In this document: in pieces, positions 14,032-23,931 of the stretch
Layout of the letters: each line of letters starts with the position of its first letter
Numbering within the stretch: position 1 is the stretch's first letter
Source: an uncultured Bacteroidota bacterium
GTDB lineage: Bacteria; Bacteroidota; Bacteroidia; Bacteroidales; UBA12077
NCBI GenBank assembly: GCA_913055635.1
Contig: CAJXLK010000037.1
Span: 1-45,235, forward strand
Direction of reading: 5' to 3'
DNA: 45,235 bases
The notes under the pieces: model-generated
Databases searched by the model: none
What the model was told of the DNA's origin: nothing
Seen by the model: the letters and a program-made list of their open reading frames with translations, nothing else
Translations under genes and position numbers: made by a program

Positions 14032-14588
14032 GATTTATCTCCTCCTGCTTTTGAGTAAAGTATTTTGGCGATGATTATTCCTGTTATAAAGAAAGATGTC
14101 CCGGCAACCAGGCTGCCCAGTGAAAGGTGCGCCCATCCCTGGAGAATATTGCCTGTAGTGCATCCACTGGCCAGCACCGCTCCTCATCCCAGGAAAAAAC
14201 CACCGATCAGAACGATAGCATACCTTTTTCACAATTTCGGACCGTGGTATTTTTTTCATACGGAAGGAATCCACTCGGGTGCATAATTTTAATTCAGCTT
14301 AGCCGCTGCAAAGCTCCCGAATGCAACACTAAAGAGCATTACAACAGAAATCACCGCAGCCGGACTGTTCGAATATTTCTGAATAACAGGGTTTTCGACA
14401 AATGCAGGAAAAGGATATTTGAACAGGGTTGCAATACTCCCGAAACTTGATGTTATGCCAAGAGGGTAACTTTTGTAGCTTAAAGACTGAAAGACAAGAT
14501 AGGTAGCCATGGCCAGCAGGGAAACAATTATTCCTCCCTTAAGCCAATGCCATTCACCGTTTTGTGAAGATTTAAATTTCATGAACAA
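14028..14588 (-). pseudogene. Second YeeE/YedE N-terminal half with four in-frame stops
   Basis: A paralogue of the gene at 3152-3706. The whole 187-codon frame is kept without any indel and ends with the same stop/start overlap with the next gene. Inside it are TAA (14289-14291) and three TGA codons (14256-14258, 14229-14231, 14184-14186). Each TGA stands exactly where the intact copy has Trp TGG (VWKK, LWKR, LGWGS). Other Trp codons in the same frame remain TGG. The Cys motif ASGCTTGNILQGWAHLS after the stops is perfectly kept. Without readthrough only the first 99 residues are made. A young pseudogene is the simplest view. Confidence 0.8.
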
Positions 14589-14706
14589 AGGGTCTTATGA
14601 ATTTATGGATAAAAATCCATCCGAATGAGTTTGATACGCTTTAAATCAAAAATGATTCACCATCAATTAAAAACTGGTTTCTCCGGCAAGGAGGATATAG
14701 ACCACC

Positions 14707-14804
14707 TATTTTGAATGCATTCATATTTTAGGTAACTTGATAAAACAATTCCTTTTGATACGTTGCAAAAGAAATCATCGTTATCCATCTAAATAAACAA
14801 CTGC
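14707..14804 (+). repeat. Upstream repeat of nuclease-like gene, copy 2
   Basis: Near-identical partner of 10319-10416, in the same orientation, with the palindrome TGAATGCATTCA at 14712-14723. The pair of direct repeats, including the genes, brackets about 4.4 kb. Confidence 0.8.
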
Positions 14805-15437
14805 ATGGCAAAAGATCAAGACAACAACGCCGGTGAACCTTTGTCGGATTATGGCCAACCGCTAACCTTTGAAAAGGTTTGGAAAATGTTCCAGGAAACT
14901 GATAAGAAGTTTCAGGAAACAGACAAGAAATTTCAAAAAACCGACAAGAAGTTTCAAGAGACCGACAAGAAAATGCAGGAGACCGACCGAAAGATCGACA
15001 AGCTGGCCAGACTCTATGGCGGGGTGTCAGAAAACAGCCGGGATGTGGCCGAGGAGTTTTTCCGCAGAGGACTGGAAGCCCGCCAGGTACTTTTTGGCAT
15101 CCCGTATGACCAGGTGGCCCGGCTTGAGAAGAAAACCCGGAAACTGCAGGGGGAATATGATATTGTGTTATACAACGGGGAGTACATGATCGTGATTGAA
15201 GTCAAATACAAGCTCCATCCCGATGATGTGGAGGATTTTATCCATCGCAAGCTTCCCGTTTTCAAGCCTTTGTTCCCCGAATATGGCGACAAAAAAATCA
15301 TCGGTGGCGTTGCCGCTATGAGCGTGCCCACCGACAGTTACGAGCTGGCAGAGAAAAACGGACTGCTCGTGTTAACCCAAAGCGGGGAAAACATCTCGGT
15401 GATGAACCCTCAGGATTTCATTGTGAAGGAATTTTAA
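14805..15437 (+). CDS. Coiled-coil PD-(D/E)XK-like protein, copy 2
   Basis: A 210-residue version of the protein at 10417-10986. Outside the coiled coil the two differ at only a few positions (for example KR/KK and PIKSYELAKK/PTDSYELAEK). It has five consecutive heptads of the form (E/K)TDKKFQ (about residue 31-65) where copy 1 has two, so length changes come from gain or loss of 21-bp units. The Asp and ExK residues of the nuclease-like core (YDIVLYNG, IEVKYK) and the Glu pair EEFF are retained. Near-identity in sequence and upstream region to copy 1 shows a recent duplication or gene conversion. Confidence 0.85.
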   Translation: MAKDQDNNAGEPLSDYGQPLTFEKVWKMFQETDKKFQETDKKFQKTDKKFQETDKKMQETDRKIDKLARLYGGVSENSRDVAEEFFRRGLEARQVLFGIPYDQVARLEKKTRKLQGEYDIVLYNGEYMIVIEVKYKLHPDDVEDFIHRKLPVFKPLFPEYGDKKIIGGVAAMSVPTDSYELAEKNGLLVLTQSGENISVMNPQDFIVKEF

Positions 15438-15627
15438 AACATGAAATTGTGATACCTGTTTATAAGGTGTTTGTGTGCTATTACCACCGAATTGACAAAG
15501 TGGATCAATCAACATATTAGTTCTTTCTATTCCTATCTGCTTTAAATGTGTCCCTTCTTGAGTATTTGTTTGTGCATTTTTCAGTTAAAAACTTGTGCTT
15601 AAACTACAAATTTTCATATAATTTTTT

Positions 15628-16110
15628 ATGCTTTCACTACAAAAATATTATATGGTTTCACGCTATTATAATGATTTACAGGAAATATTGCGCGATAACA
15701 AAGTTCTCATTATTTATAGTCCCAGACGGGTGGGGAAAACCACTCTTATTCATCTATTATTGGAAAAAAACAAATTTAAAGTTCAAAATAGATTCCGGCG
15801 ATAACATCCGAACGCTAAATGTTCTTAGATCAGAAGACTTTCAATTGATTAAAGAATATGCAGAAGGTTATGAATTGATTGTTATTGATGAGGCACAAAA
15901 TATTCCGGGAATTAGACAAGGGCTTAAAATCAGTCCGATCAAATCTCTAAGCTTAAATTAATTGCCACCGGTTCTTCTTCTTTCAATATAAAACAGGCTG
16001 GTGAACCCTTAACCGGCCGAAAAAAGAGATTATTCTTTTTCCTTTATCGCAAATGGAGTTGAAGAATTTGGAACTATAAATAAAGACAACTATCTTGATT
16101 TTGTGATATA
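15628..16110 (+). pseudogene. Broken AAA-type ATPase (DUF4143 group)
   Basis: From the ATG at 15628 the frame reads MLSLQKYYMVSRYYNDLQE and then a P-loop, IIYSPRRVGKTTLIHLLL, before stopping near 15805. The next part continues in another frame with GDNIRTLNVL, and then the Walker B-like ELIVIDEAQNIPGI. A third frame has LIATGSSSFNIKQAGEPLTG and RKKRLFFF, followed by LSQMELKNLE. These are successive conserved blocks of the ATPases that carry a C-terminal DUF4143 domain. At least two or three frameshifts are needed to join them, and the C-terminal half is missing. It lies just after copy 2 of the nuclease-like gene. Confidence 0.75.
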
Positions 16111-16199
16111 GCCTTCATGAATACTAAAGATTCACAGGGTTAGAATTGAATACGTTTTTTCACATATACAATTTCTTCATATGTTATGGTTTCATATAT

Positions 16200-16520
16200 T
16201 CTTTCTCGATATTTTTCCTCCAGTGCTTTCCTTAATGCATCCGTTGATGGGATACACCCCCGTGCAACCACCTGGCCATCCCCAGCATCAAATCACCTGT
16301 AACCAGTCCTGCATACAACCCCAGCCTGCTTCCTTCATGAAAAGCATACTTCAGATCCAGTGAATAGTGCCAGTGGCCGTAATCCTGCACTCAGTCTTCC
16401 TGCTACCTCCAGAAGGAATAATAGTCAAGACATCTTAAAAGGTCGGTATGACCGGTATTGTGTTTTGGCTTTTAAGGATACGATGAGTAGTAGGCATACT
16501 AACGGGATCAAAGTTTTCAT
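16200..16520 (-). pseudogene. Remnant of an exported protein
   Basis: On the minus strand a signal peptide begins at 16520 (MKTLIPLVCLLLIVSLKAKT). The coding sense then passes through different frames: VLTIIPSGGSRKTE, and later YGHWHYSLDLKYAFHEGSR and LGLYAGLVTGDLMLGMARWL. The last pieces look like a beta-barrel strand pattern. I cannot name the family. The stretch 16521-16955 shows another short leftward frame (16617-16817) without recognisable features; it may be part of the same decay. Confidence 0.4.
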
Positions 16521-16955
16521 GATGGATGCGTTTGAGAAGGTTTGTTTTATAACCTTTACGAGAGGTTTAGGTGCAAACGCTGCAAGAGCAAAAAATTTAC
16601 CGGTATAAGTTGCCTTTTATAGAAACAACGAATCCCAAGGACTCCACCAGCGCGACAAAAACACACCCAACCATTCCAACTTAATAGAGATCACACCTAT
16701 CCCTCCCGGTATCATGCTATAAAACATGGTGATCGACATGACTTTGGCGAACTGGTTTTTTGTTGCCGAATAAACGATCAACAGGGTAAAACAGAAATTC
16801 CACATTTCCGATCTCATCCCAAAAATATCTGCAAAGCATCTAAGCAGATGGAATTTTTTTACAGGAACCTGCTATATTTACAGCTCAATTAAACTGAATG
16901 CAGCCAGAAGGTTTGGAATGTCACAACCAACAGGAACCCTCATAAAGCAAAGCAG

Positions 16956-18503
16956 ATGAAGAAAATCTTTCAAAAAGCGGGAGTTCTCTCCAAAAAAATT
17001 TTCCAGCGGGCACTGGACTATGTGGAAGTCATAGGCAACAAGTTACCTCACCCGGCCACATTATTTGCCCTGCTGGCCGTTTTGGTGGTGATCATCTCAT
17101 GGATCGCTTCTGCAATGGAAGCACAAGCGGTTCATCCGGTAGACGAATCGGTGATCAAGGCCAAAAGCCTGGTCAGTGGAGACGGAGTGAGGTGGATGTA
17201 CACCAATCTTATCGAGAACTTCCTGACCTTCCCACCCCTGGGTTACGTGTTGGTTGTCATGATTGGCATTGGAGTAGCTGAGGGTTCGGGGTTGTTCACC
17301 ACCATGATTCGCTCCCTGGTATTAAGTGCCCCGCCCAAGATGATCACAGCAGCCATTGTACTGGCTGGTATCCTCTCCCACCTGGCTTCCGAGGCAGGTT
17401 ATGTCATACTGATCCCATTGGGCGCCATGATTTTCCACGCCCTGGGCCGGCACCCGATGGCGGGTCTGGCCGCGGCTTTCTGCGGTGTCAGCGGCGGGTT
17501 TGCCGCCAACCTGTTTATAGGCTCCATCGATCCCATCCTGGCAGGCATCTCCGAATCGGCGGCACGAATCATCAACCCCGATATCTCGGTCAACCCGGCT
17601 GTGAACTACTACTTCATGTTTGTCTCCAGCTTCATGGTGGTGCTGGTGGGTACCTGGGTCACCGAAAGAATTGTAGAGCCCAGGCTGGGCAAGTATGGGG
17701 GTACGGCCGAGCGGCTACCCATCAACCAGTTGACGCCAATGGAGAAGAAAGGACTCCGCTATGCCGGATGGGCCGTGCTGGCTACCCTGGTCCTGCTGGC
17801 TGTTACCATCATACCGGAAAACGGGGTGTTCAGAGATCCCGAAACAGGGTCGGTATTGCACTCGCCCTTTTTCGACGGCATCATCATAGGCATCCTGATC
17901 ATTTTCTTCATCCCCGGACTGGTCTACGGTCTGGTGGTGGGTACGATAAAAAGCGACAAGGATGTGGCCAAATACCTCGGGAAATCCATGGCCGGAATGG
18001 GCGGTTACATTGTGCTGGTGTTTTTTGCGGCCCAGTTTGTCTATTTCTTCAATTACAGCAACCTGGGAATCATACTGGCCATTAAAGGAGCCCATACACT
18101 CCAGGCCATTGGGTTGACAGGAATAACACTCATTGTGGCCTTTGTCCTGCTTTCTGCATTTATCAACATGTTCATGGGTAGTGCCTCAGCCAAGTGGGCC
18201 ATCATGGCCCCCGTCTTCATCCCCATGCTCATGCTGATTGATCCGTCTTATCATCCCGGATTGACCCAGGCAGCCTTTCGGATTGGAGACTCGGTGACGA
18301 ACCTGATCACCCCCATGATGAGCTATTTTGCCTTGATTGTAACCTTTGCACAGAAATACGATGAGAAATATGGCATTGGAACGATCATCTCCTCCATGTT
18401 GCCGTATTCGGTGTTGTTGGCTGTAGCCTGGATCTCGCTGCTGGTAATATGGATGCTGCTGGGAATCCCCCTGGGACCGGACGGCCCCATCCATCTGCCA
18501 TAA
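16956..18503 (+). CDS. abgT: AbgT-family transporter
   Basis: A 515-residue inner-membrane transporter of the AbgT family (p-aminobenzoyl-glutamate importer AbgT or sulfonamide exporter MtrF). Typical parts are NKLPHPATLFALLAVLV at the start, GSGLFTTMIRS, LASEAGYVILIPLGAMIF, AAFCGVSGGFAANL, and in the second half FINMFMGSASAKWAIMAPVF and GDSVTNLITPMMSYF. These include the two re-entrant hairpin regions of the fold. The length matches the family. It stands alone, with decayed genes upstream and a 680-bp gap downstream. Whether it imports folate breakdown products or exports antimetabolites is not decided by sequence. Confidence 0.93.
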   Translation: MKKIFQKAGVLSKKIFQRALDYVEVIGNKLPHPATLFALLAVLVVIISWIASAMEAQAVHPVDESVIKAKSLVSGDGVRWMYTNLIENFLTFPPLGYVLVVMIGIGVAEGSGLFTTMIRSLVLSAPPKMITAAIVLAGILSHLASEAGYVILIPLGAMIFHALGRHPMAGLAAAFCGVSGGFAANLFIGSIDPILAGISESAARIINPDISVNPAVNYYFMFVSSFMVVLVGTWVTERIVEPRLGKYGGTAERLPINQLTPMEKKGLRYAGWAVLATLVLLAVTIIPENGVFRDPETGSVLHSPFFDGIIIGILIIFFIPGLVYGLVVGTIKSDKDVAKYLGKSMAGMGGYIVLVFFAAQFVYFFNYSNLGIILAIKGAHTLQAIGLTGITLIVAFVLLSAFINMFMGSASAKWAIMAPVFIPMLMLIDPSYHPGLTQAAFRIGDSVTNLITPMMSYFALIVTFAQKYDEKYGIGTIISSMLPYSVLLAVAWISLLVIWMLLGIPLGPDGPIHLP

Positions 18504-19188
18504 TACATTGATATTGAAACAAGGACATTACTCTCCGCATGGATTGGGATTCATCAATTCTTCCAGGGAAGGTGCATCCGAATTTTTTGAATAAAACCAC
18601 CGAAGGTATTCCTTTTCTACGGCAACCGCTCATGAAAGGTTTGTTTAAATCGAAAAGGGCTCAGCTCATCCATACAGCATATTGAAAATATATTCATTGA
18701 GATGAACGAGTTACCGGGAACCAGGGAAAATTCAAAAATAACAGGAAAACCAAAGCCTTCCATTTGCAAAAGTGCTTGATCTACCCACACAATACATCGA
18801 AAACTCGTTAAAAATACCCCCTTACAATGTGTTTATAATCAATGCAAGTTATTATTCCGATTGTCCCGTTTTTACAATACATTCTTATAATTTTCCTTTA
18901 AATTGTTATCACTCTGTAGTCTGGTTTTTCTGTCTTATCATACCAACCTCTGAAACCATTACAAAATAATCATTAATATCACAAAAGGAAAATGATTATT
19001 TTATAATGGTAAGCTACATAAAGCCAAAATTTTAAATAAAAAAATAAACTTGTAAAGAAGGCAGAGCATAAGAACTGTAAATATAACTTTCCCTCTTCTC
19101 TGGATTGACAATAATCCATGAACCATGCCTTAAAAGGCGAGTAAATTGATCTTTATTTCCAATTGGTCAACCACAAAAATCATATGCC
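18504..19188. other. Gap between abgT and broken secreted-protein gene
   Basis: No intact gene seen. A short plus-strand frame at about 18582-18684 (LNKTTEGIPFLRQPLMKGLF...) looks coding-like and may be the end of a lost gene; I do not recognise it. The part after 18780 is AT-rich and probably holds the promoter of the gene at 19189. Confidence 0.4.
18963..19002. repeat. 12-bp perfect inverted repeat
   Basis: AAAATAATCATT (18963-18974) and AATGATTATTTT (18991-19002) are perfect inverted repeats with a 16-nt spacer, about 190 bp before the next gene. It could be an operator or an AT-rich hairpin. Confidence 0.45.
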
Positions 19189-22100
19189 ATGAAAAAATTC
19201 TACCTGCTACTGGGAACTTGTATGCTCATATATTGAGCACGGTCACAGGAAAGAAATGAGCATGAGCATCTTCGCCAGCTTAAGGAAAAGATGTCCCATG
19301 CTGGTATTAACACCCAACTTTTGAACATTGAAACCGATGAAGCTTCTCATTGGGATGCTGGCTTAGCTGTTCCCAAAGATGTTGGCAATGCTCCGGACTG
19401 GATGTGGTCGCAAAGTTTCGGCGGTTCGGGCAAAGACCGCGGAAAGGAAATCTTGTCCGATGCTGAAGGCAATATCTTCATCGCGGGATCTTTTTCGGGT
19501 GAGATGATGCTGGACGATCAGACATTTACCATCCGGGGTCTAAGGGAAGGTTTCATCGCCAAGTTTGGTGCCAACCGCCAATTGCTCTGGTTTAAAAAAA
19601 TTGATGCGCAAAACCATGAACGCACCGAATTGAATGACCTATCCAGGGATGAGAACGGCAACATCTATGCTACCGGCCATTTTTCAGGCACCCTAAACGT
19701 CGGAGGAAAAACGCTTGCAAGTGAAAACCAGCAGAGCCTGCTGTTCATCAAGCTGGATGATTCGGGCAACATCATCCTGGCGGAAACCTACGAAATACAA
19801 AAACCGAAGGTGGCCGGGACCAAAATTAAGCCCGATGGTGAGGGAAATATGTACATCCTCGCCCGCTCCGATTCCTGCTCCCTTTTTAAGTTTGGTTCCT
19901 CCGGTGAATTGTTATGGGAGATAAGGGACAACGAGTATTTTTCCGATATGGAGATCCTTCATGGGTGGCTTTTTATAACCGCCACCACCTACGCACAAAG
20001 CTGAGATATTGGTGGTATAAATTATGCTATAGGTTCCTCCTATTATGACCTGTTTGTAGCAAAATGCCGGTCAAACGGTGAGATATCCAGGGTAAGCTGC
20101 CCAAAGCATCTTTCTTCCGGCACATTCAGCAGAAGTTATGAAATGACTTCCACCGTAGAAATGGTCAATGTCCAGCCCTCTATTCCGGATTACTATGAAT
20201 CCAGGCCTGTGCTCTACATTGCAGGAGCCTTTAGAAATGAAATCATAGTAGGCAAAGACACCCTCACAGGAGGCGATTTTGAAAATTGCGTCTGCCGGGT
20301 GGATACTGCAGGAACAATATTGTCCGGTTTCAAGCTGAACAAATACAGGTACCCCAGCGATATTGAAGCAGGTGCATCAGAACAGATCATAAACGAGAAT
20401 GTATTTGTAGCCCTTGATGACCAGACTATCTGCAGGTTCAACAACCTGGGCCACCATCATAGGGATGCCTCCTGCTATTATTCCATCAATGGATTGTGCT
20501 TGAATGAACAAACCAACAGACTCATCACCACGGGGTATTTATGCGGAAAAAAATTATGGTTTCTTGTACTTATCGGGGGTGGATACAGATCTGCACGAGA
20601 AATACCTTTTACAATTTGAAGGAAATACGGCATCCGCCTTTATCGTAGGCATGGTAAGTGACAGCATCGGCAATGTCTACATATATGGCAACTGCAGCAA
20701 TGAAATCACATATTCGAACAAGCAAGTTCCCCGAGGTGTGTTCCTGGCCAAACACGACCCGGCCAGAAATCTTTTATGGATTTGCTCCATCGCCAATGCT
20801 GAGGCAACTACCGACATAGGAGAAAAAATGGCGATGGATCCAACCCACGAATTCATTTATCTGACAGGTACTTTTTATGAGGAGATCTCCATACCGGGTG
20901 GCGGAACCTTAGCACCCGAGGGCCAGGGAAGCATCTTTGTAATGAAATTTGATGGGGAAGGACATTTCATCTGGCTCCAGCGAATAGAAAATTAACCTCC
21001 AATACCCTGGATATGAGTGCACATTATTCAGGAAACATCATTCTGTCGACCCTTTTTAGCCTGCAAACGGGGCAAAGCCAGCAGATTGGAGATCGAACCT
21101 ACCAGGGACCCGTTCAGTCAGATGTGCTAATCGTCAAATATGGTTCTTCTGGCAGCGTTGTTTGGAGTAAAAAGGCCGGCGGAGAACAAAATGAATACGC
21201 AGCAAACCTATCCTGTGATTCGCAAGATCACATTTATATGGTGGCAGAATGCCTCTCCCCGACGGTAAAGATCAAAGATGCTCAAATAACCTTAAATGAA
21301 GGAGATGGAAATATACTTTTTGCCAAGCTGGATCCGCAGGGAGCGGTCCTCTAGATGAAATCGCATGGAGGTGCCCGGGGTCTGAATAATTCATCGGATT
21401 ATTTATGCTGGCCCACCGGCATTACCACCCTTCCCGATGAATACAGTTACATCAAAGGATGGCATGGTGACAGCATTGCTTACTCCGATACAATTTTAAC
21501 CAATGATTATGGGACCGTCTTCAATTTCTTCATCGGGCTGTTTAATCCGCAAGGCGAGGTGGAATGGATACATACCATAGATGAAGAAAGGATCGGTTTC
21601 GACTACAACCAGATCGATACCGATAAAAAGGGGAATGTATACATGGGTGCACAATTAAGAGGCTGTAACCATTTTAAATGCTATTGTGATGAATACCGAT
21701 GCGAGCCCACTGGTTCTTATGATCTTTTTGTAGCGATCTATTCAAGGAAGGGAGCACTCAGATGGGTAAAAACCACCATCCGCGGAACAGGGTACAGCTG
21801 GTTGTCTTCTGTTTCAGCCGCAGACACCAACGAAGTGTATATGGGCGGCTATTTCACGGATTATATATCCATTGGAGGTGAATATTACTCCGACAACAGG
21901 AACGCTTTTCTGGCCCGGATCGGACAGGACCTCAACCAGGCTCCTCCTGACATTGCGCTCACCAACTATGCTGTTGCTGAAAACCTTCCTGCCGGAACAG
22001 AGGTAGGCATTTTCACTACCCCCGACCCCAACCCGGATGACCTGCACACCTATCAACTTGTAGCGGGTGATGGAACCAATGATGCTGACAATGATCAATT

Positions 22101-22497
22101 TTCCATCCACCAAGATACGCTCGTGACGGCCCAGATATTCGATTATGAGGTTCAGTCGGAAATGAAAATTTATATTCAAGCCACCGATGCCGGTGGGTAC
22201 ACCTTCGAGAAAGGACTGACCATCGAAATATCCGACATTTCAGAGGCTTCCGGAATGGAAAAAAACTCTGAAATTCCATTCCGGTGTTTCCCCAATCCTG
22301 TAAATGATCTGTTGGTTGTACAATGGGATAAAAGCCAGATTCAAGCCACCGTCCAACTGGAAATCACAGATTTGAACGGACAAATTTTGATTCAGAAAAA
22401 CCTGGCCGATTCCATCCGCCATGAGATCGAAATGAAAGATCTGCCACCCGGGATCTACTTTATTAAGTCGCCAGGAATAAAATATCCTGAATTCTAA
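19189..22497 (+). pseudogene. Interrupted T9SS-sorted beta-propeller-like secreted protein
   Basis: One long gene, about 1,100 codons, cut by several lesions. It starts with a signal peptide at 19189 (MKKFYLLLGTCMLIY) that meets TGA at 19234. The body consists of repeats with the pattern GNxYxxGxF and LxWxKxxGG, as in SBBP/delta-60-like propellers. Breaks: TGA 20002-20004; a frame change in a run of A near 20550; a return in AAAA near 20990; TAG 21352-21354 in VL-stop-MKSHGG, where repeats of this kind normally have Trp. Then come a cadherin-like domain (IHQDTLVTAQIFDYEVQSEM) and a Por sorting domain (FPNPVNDLLVVQW to LPPGIYFIKS). The last three codons look shortened against the usual sorting-domain end. 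Confidence 0.8.
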
Positions 22498-22514
22498 ATA
22501 TTTTCCTACATTTG
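22496..22514 (+). promoter_or_regulatory. Bacteroidota-type -7 box (TAcaTTTG)
   Basis: AAATATTTTCCTACATTTG ends in TACATTTG, matching the TAnnTTTG box. The same 19 bp occur at 30054-30072. It lies about 110 bp before the acyltransferase start. A matching upstream TTTG box is not clear. Confidence 0.4.
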
Positions 22515-22625
22515 TTGTAGGTTCCGTTCATAAAGAAAAAAAATGGCCGGAAGCTATAGAAATACCCTCCGAGGTAAGGAGACGTTCCCAAGATGAAGTG
22601 AAAGGCTATAAATTGACCCGTATTT

Positions 22626-23924
22626 TTGGATAAAAATCATCACAATAACCGCGAAACCGAAAAATTTTGGTTTTCCCTTGATAATGCCGCGAAAATCTTC
22701 CCCGCCATTATAACAAAAGAGGTAACGGCTGTTTTCAGAGTCACTGCAGTATTAAAGCAACCCGTAAAAATAAAGCCTTTAAGGAAAGCAGTCCTTTTAA
22801 CAGAAAAGCGTTTTCCCTTTTTTAAAGTACAACTCAGGGAAGGATTTTTCTGGTACTACCTGGAACATCTTCCCCAAAACATACCCATTGAAGTAGATGA
22901 CAAACCTTGCTGCCGGAAATTTCCCAGAGGAAATCTGATGATCAGAATTCCCATAAGGAATAACAGAATCAGCATTGAGTTTTCGCATATATTAACAGAT
23001 GGGGCCGGTGCTTTTGAATTCCTAAAAACCCTGCTGATAATGTATTCTAAAGAATGTGGGGCCCATATTCCCCCTGAATATGATTTGACCGGCCAGGATG
23101 TTGAAATTCCGGAAGAAGAATATGAGGATGCTTATAAACGCTATTTCAAAGAAGACCTGCCTGCCATGGTGAAAAGACAAAAAGCTTTTCACCTGCCTTA
23201 TCCGCCCAAACCTCCACCACGTTTTGAAAGATTGAACGCCATATTTCCCCTGAGCCAGGTCAAAGAGCTCGCCGCTGAAAAAGGAGTGAGCATCACCATA
23301 TATCTTACATCGGTGTATATGTTGACATTACAGGATATATATGAAAACCTGGGCCCTATAGCCCGGTACAAAATAAATAAAATACTGCGCGTTCAGGTGC
23401 CTGTCAATTTAAGGCAAGTATTTCCTTCCAGAACCATGCGTAATTTCTCGCTGTTCGTCATGCCCGAGATTGATCTGCGCCTTGGCCATTACAGCTTCCA
23501 GGAGATCATAAAAGCCGTTTACCACCAGGTACAACTTGAAACCGATGAAAAACTGATCAATAAAACCATCTCAAGAAATGTTGGTAGTGAAAAGAAATTA
23601 TACGTCCGCAGCATACCGCTCTTTCTAAAAAGTTTTATACTCCGAATGAAGCACAATGCACTGGGCCCGGGTCAGTATAGCGGGGTGATCACCAACCTGG
23701 GCAAGATAGAATTGCCGCCGGAAACAAGAGACGGGGTCGATTATTTCATCATATCCCCTCCTCCACCTAACAAAGTGCTGAAAATAAATTGTGGCGTAGT
23801 AGGTTATGGCGACAAGCTGGTGATGAGTTTTGGAAATATAACTACATCCTGGGCCTTCGAAGAGAAGTTTCTTCAATTCATGAAAAACCGGAATATAGAC
23901 GTTCAGCTGGAAAAAAACCGATAA
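22626..23924 (+). CDS. Condensation/alcohol acetyltransferase-like acyltransferase
   Basis: A 432-residue cytoplasmic protein of the CoA-dependent acyltransferase superfamily, nearest in appearance to alcohol acetyltransferases. The catalytic HxxxDG motif is FSHILTDGAGAF (about residue 121-132). The N-terminus WFSLDNAAKIFPAI is typical of this subgroup. A conserved late segment with VPVNLRQVFPSRTMRNFSLF (about residue 259-278) corresponds to the family's NxR/DFGW-like region. The start is TTG at 22626, as no ATG lies near the conserved N-terminus. It is followed after 7 nt by a zinc-ribbon membrane protein. Possible acyl acceptors are alcohols or lipids; not determined. Confidence 0.8.
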   Translation: MDKNHHNNRETEKFWFSLDNAAKIFPAIITKEVTAVFRVTAVLKQPVKIKPLRKAVLLTEKRFPFFKVQLREGFFWYYLEHLPQNIPIEVDDKPCCRKFPRGNLMIRIPIRNNRISIEFSHILTDGAGAFEFLKTLLIMYSKECGAHIPPEYDLTGQDVEIPEEEYEDAYKRYFKEDLPAMVKRQKAFHLPYPPKPPPRFERLNAIFPLSQVKELAAEKGVSITIYLTSVYMLTLQDIYENLGPIARYKINKILRVQVPVNLRQVFPSRTMRNFSLFVMPEIDLRLGHYSFQEIIKAVYHQVQLETDEKLINKTISRNVGSEKKLYVRSIPLFLKSFILRMKHNALGPGQYSGVITNLGKIELPPETRDGVDYFIISPPPPNKVLKINCGVVGYGDKLVMSFGNITTSWAFEEKFLQFMKNRNIDVQLEKNR

Positions 23925-23931
23925 CATCATT

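Noticed and set aside
14028-14588. Genetic code with TGA as Trp
   Set aside because: TGA ends intact genes here (for example the ABC ATPase at 11811-11813 and the first YeeE/YedE half at 3152-3154), and all intact genes use TGG for Trp.
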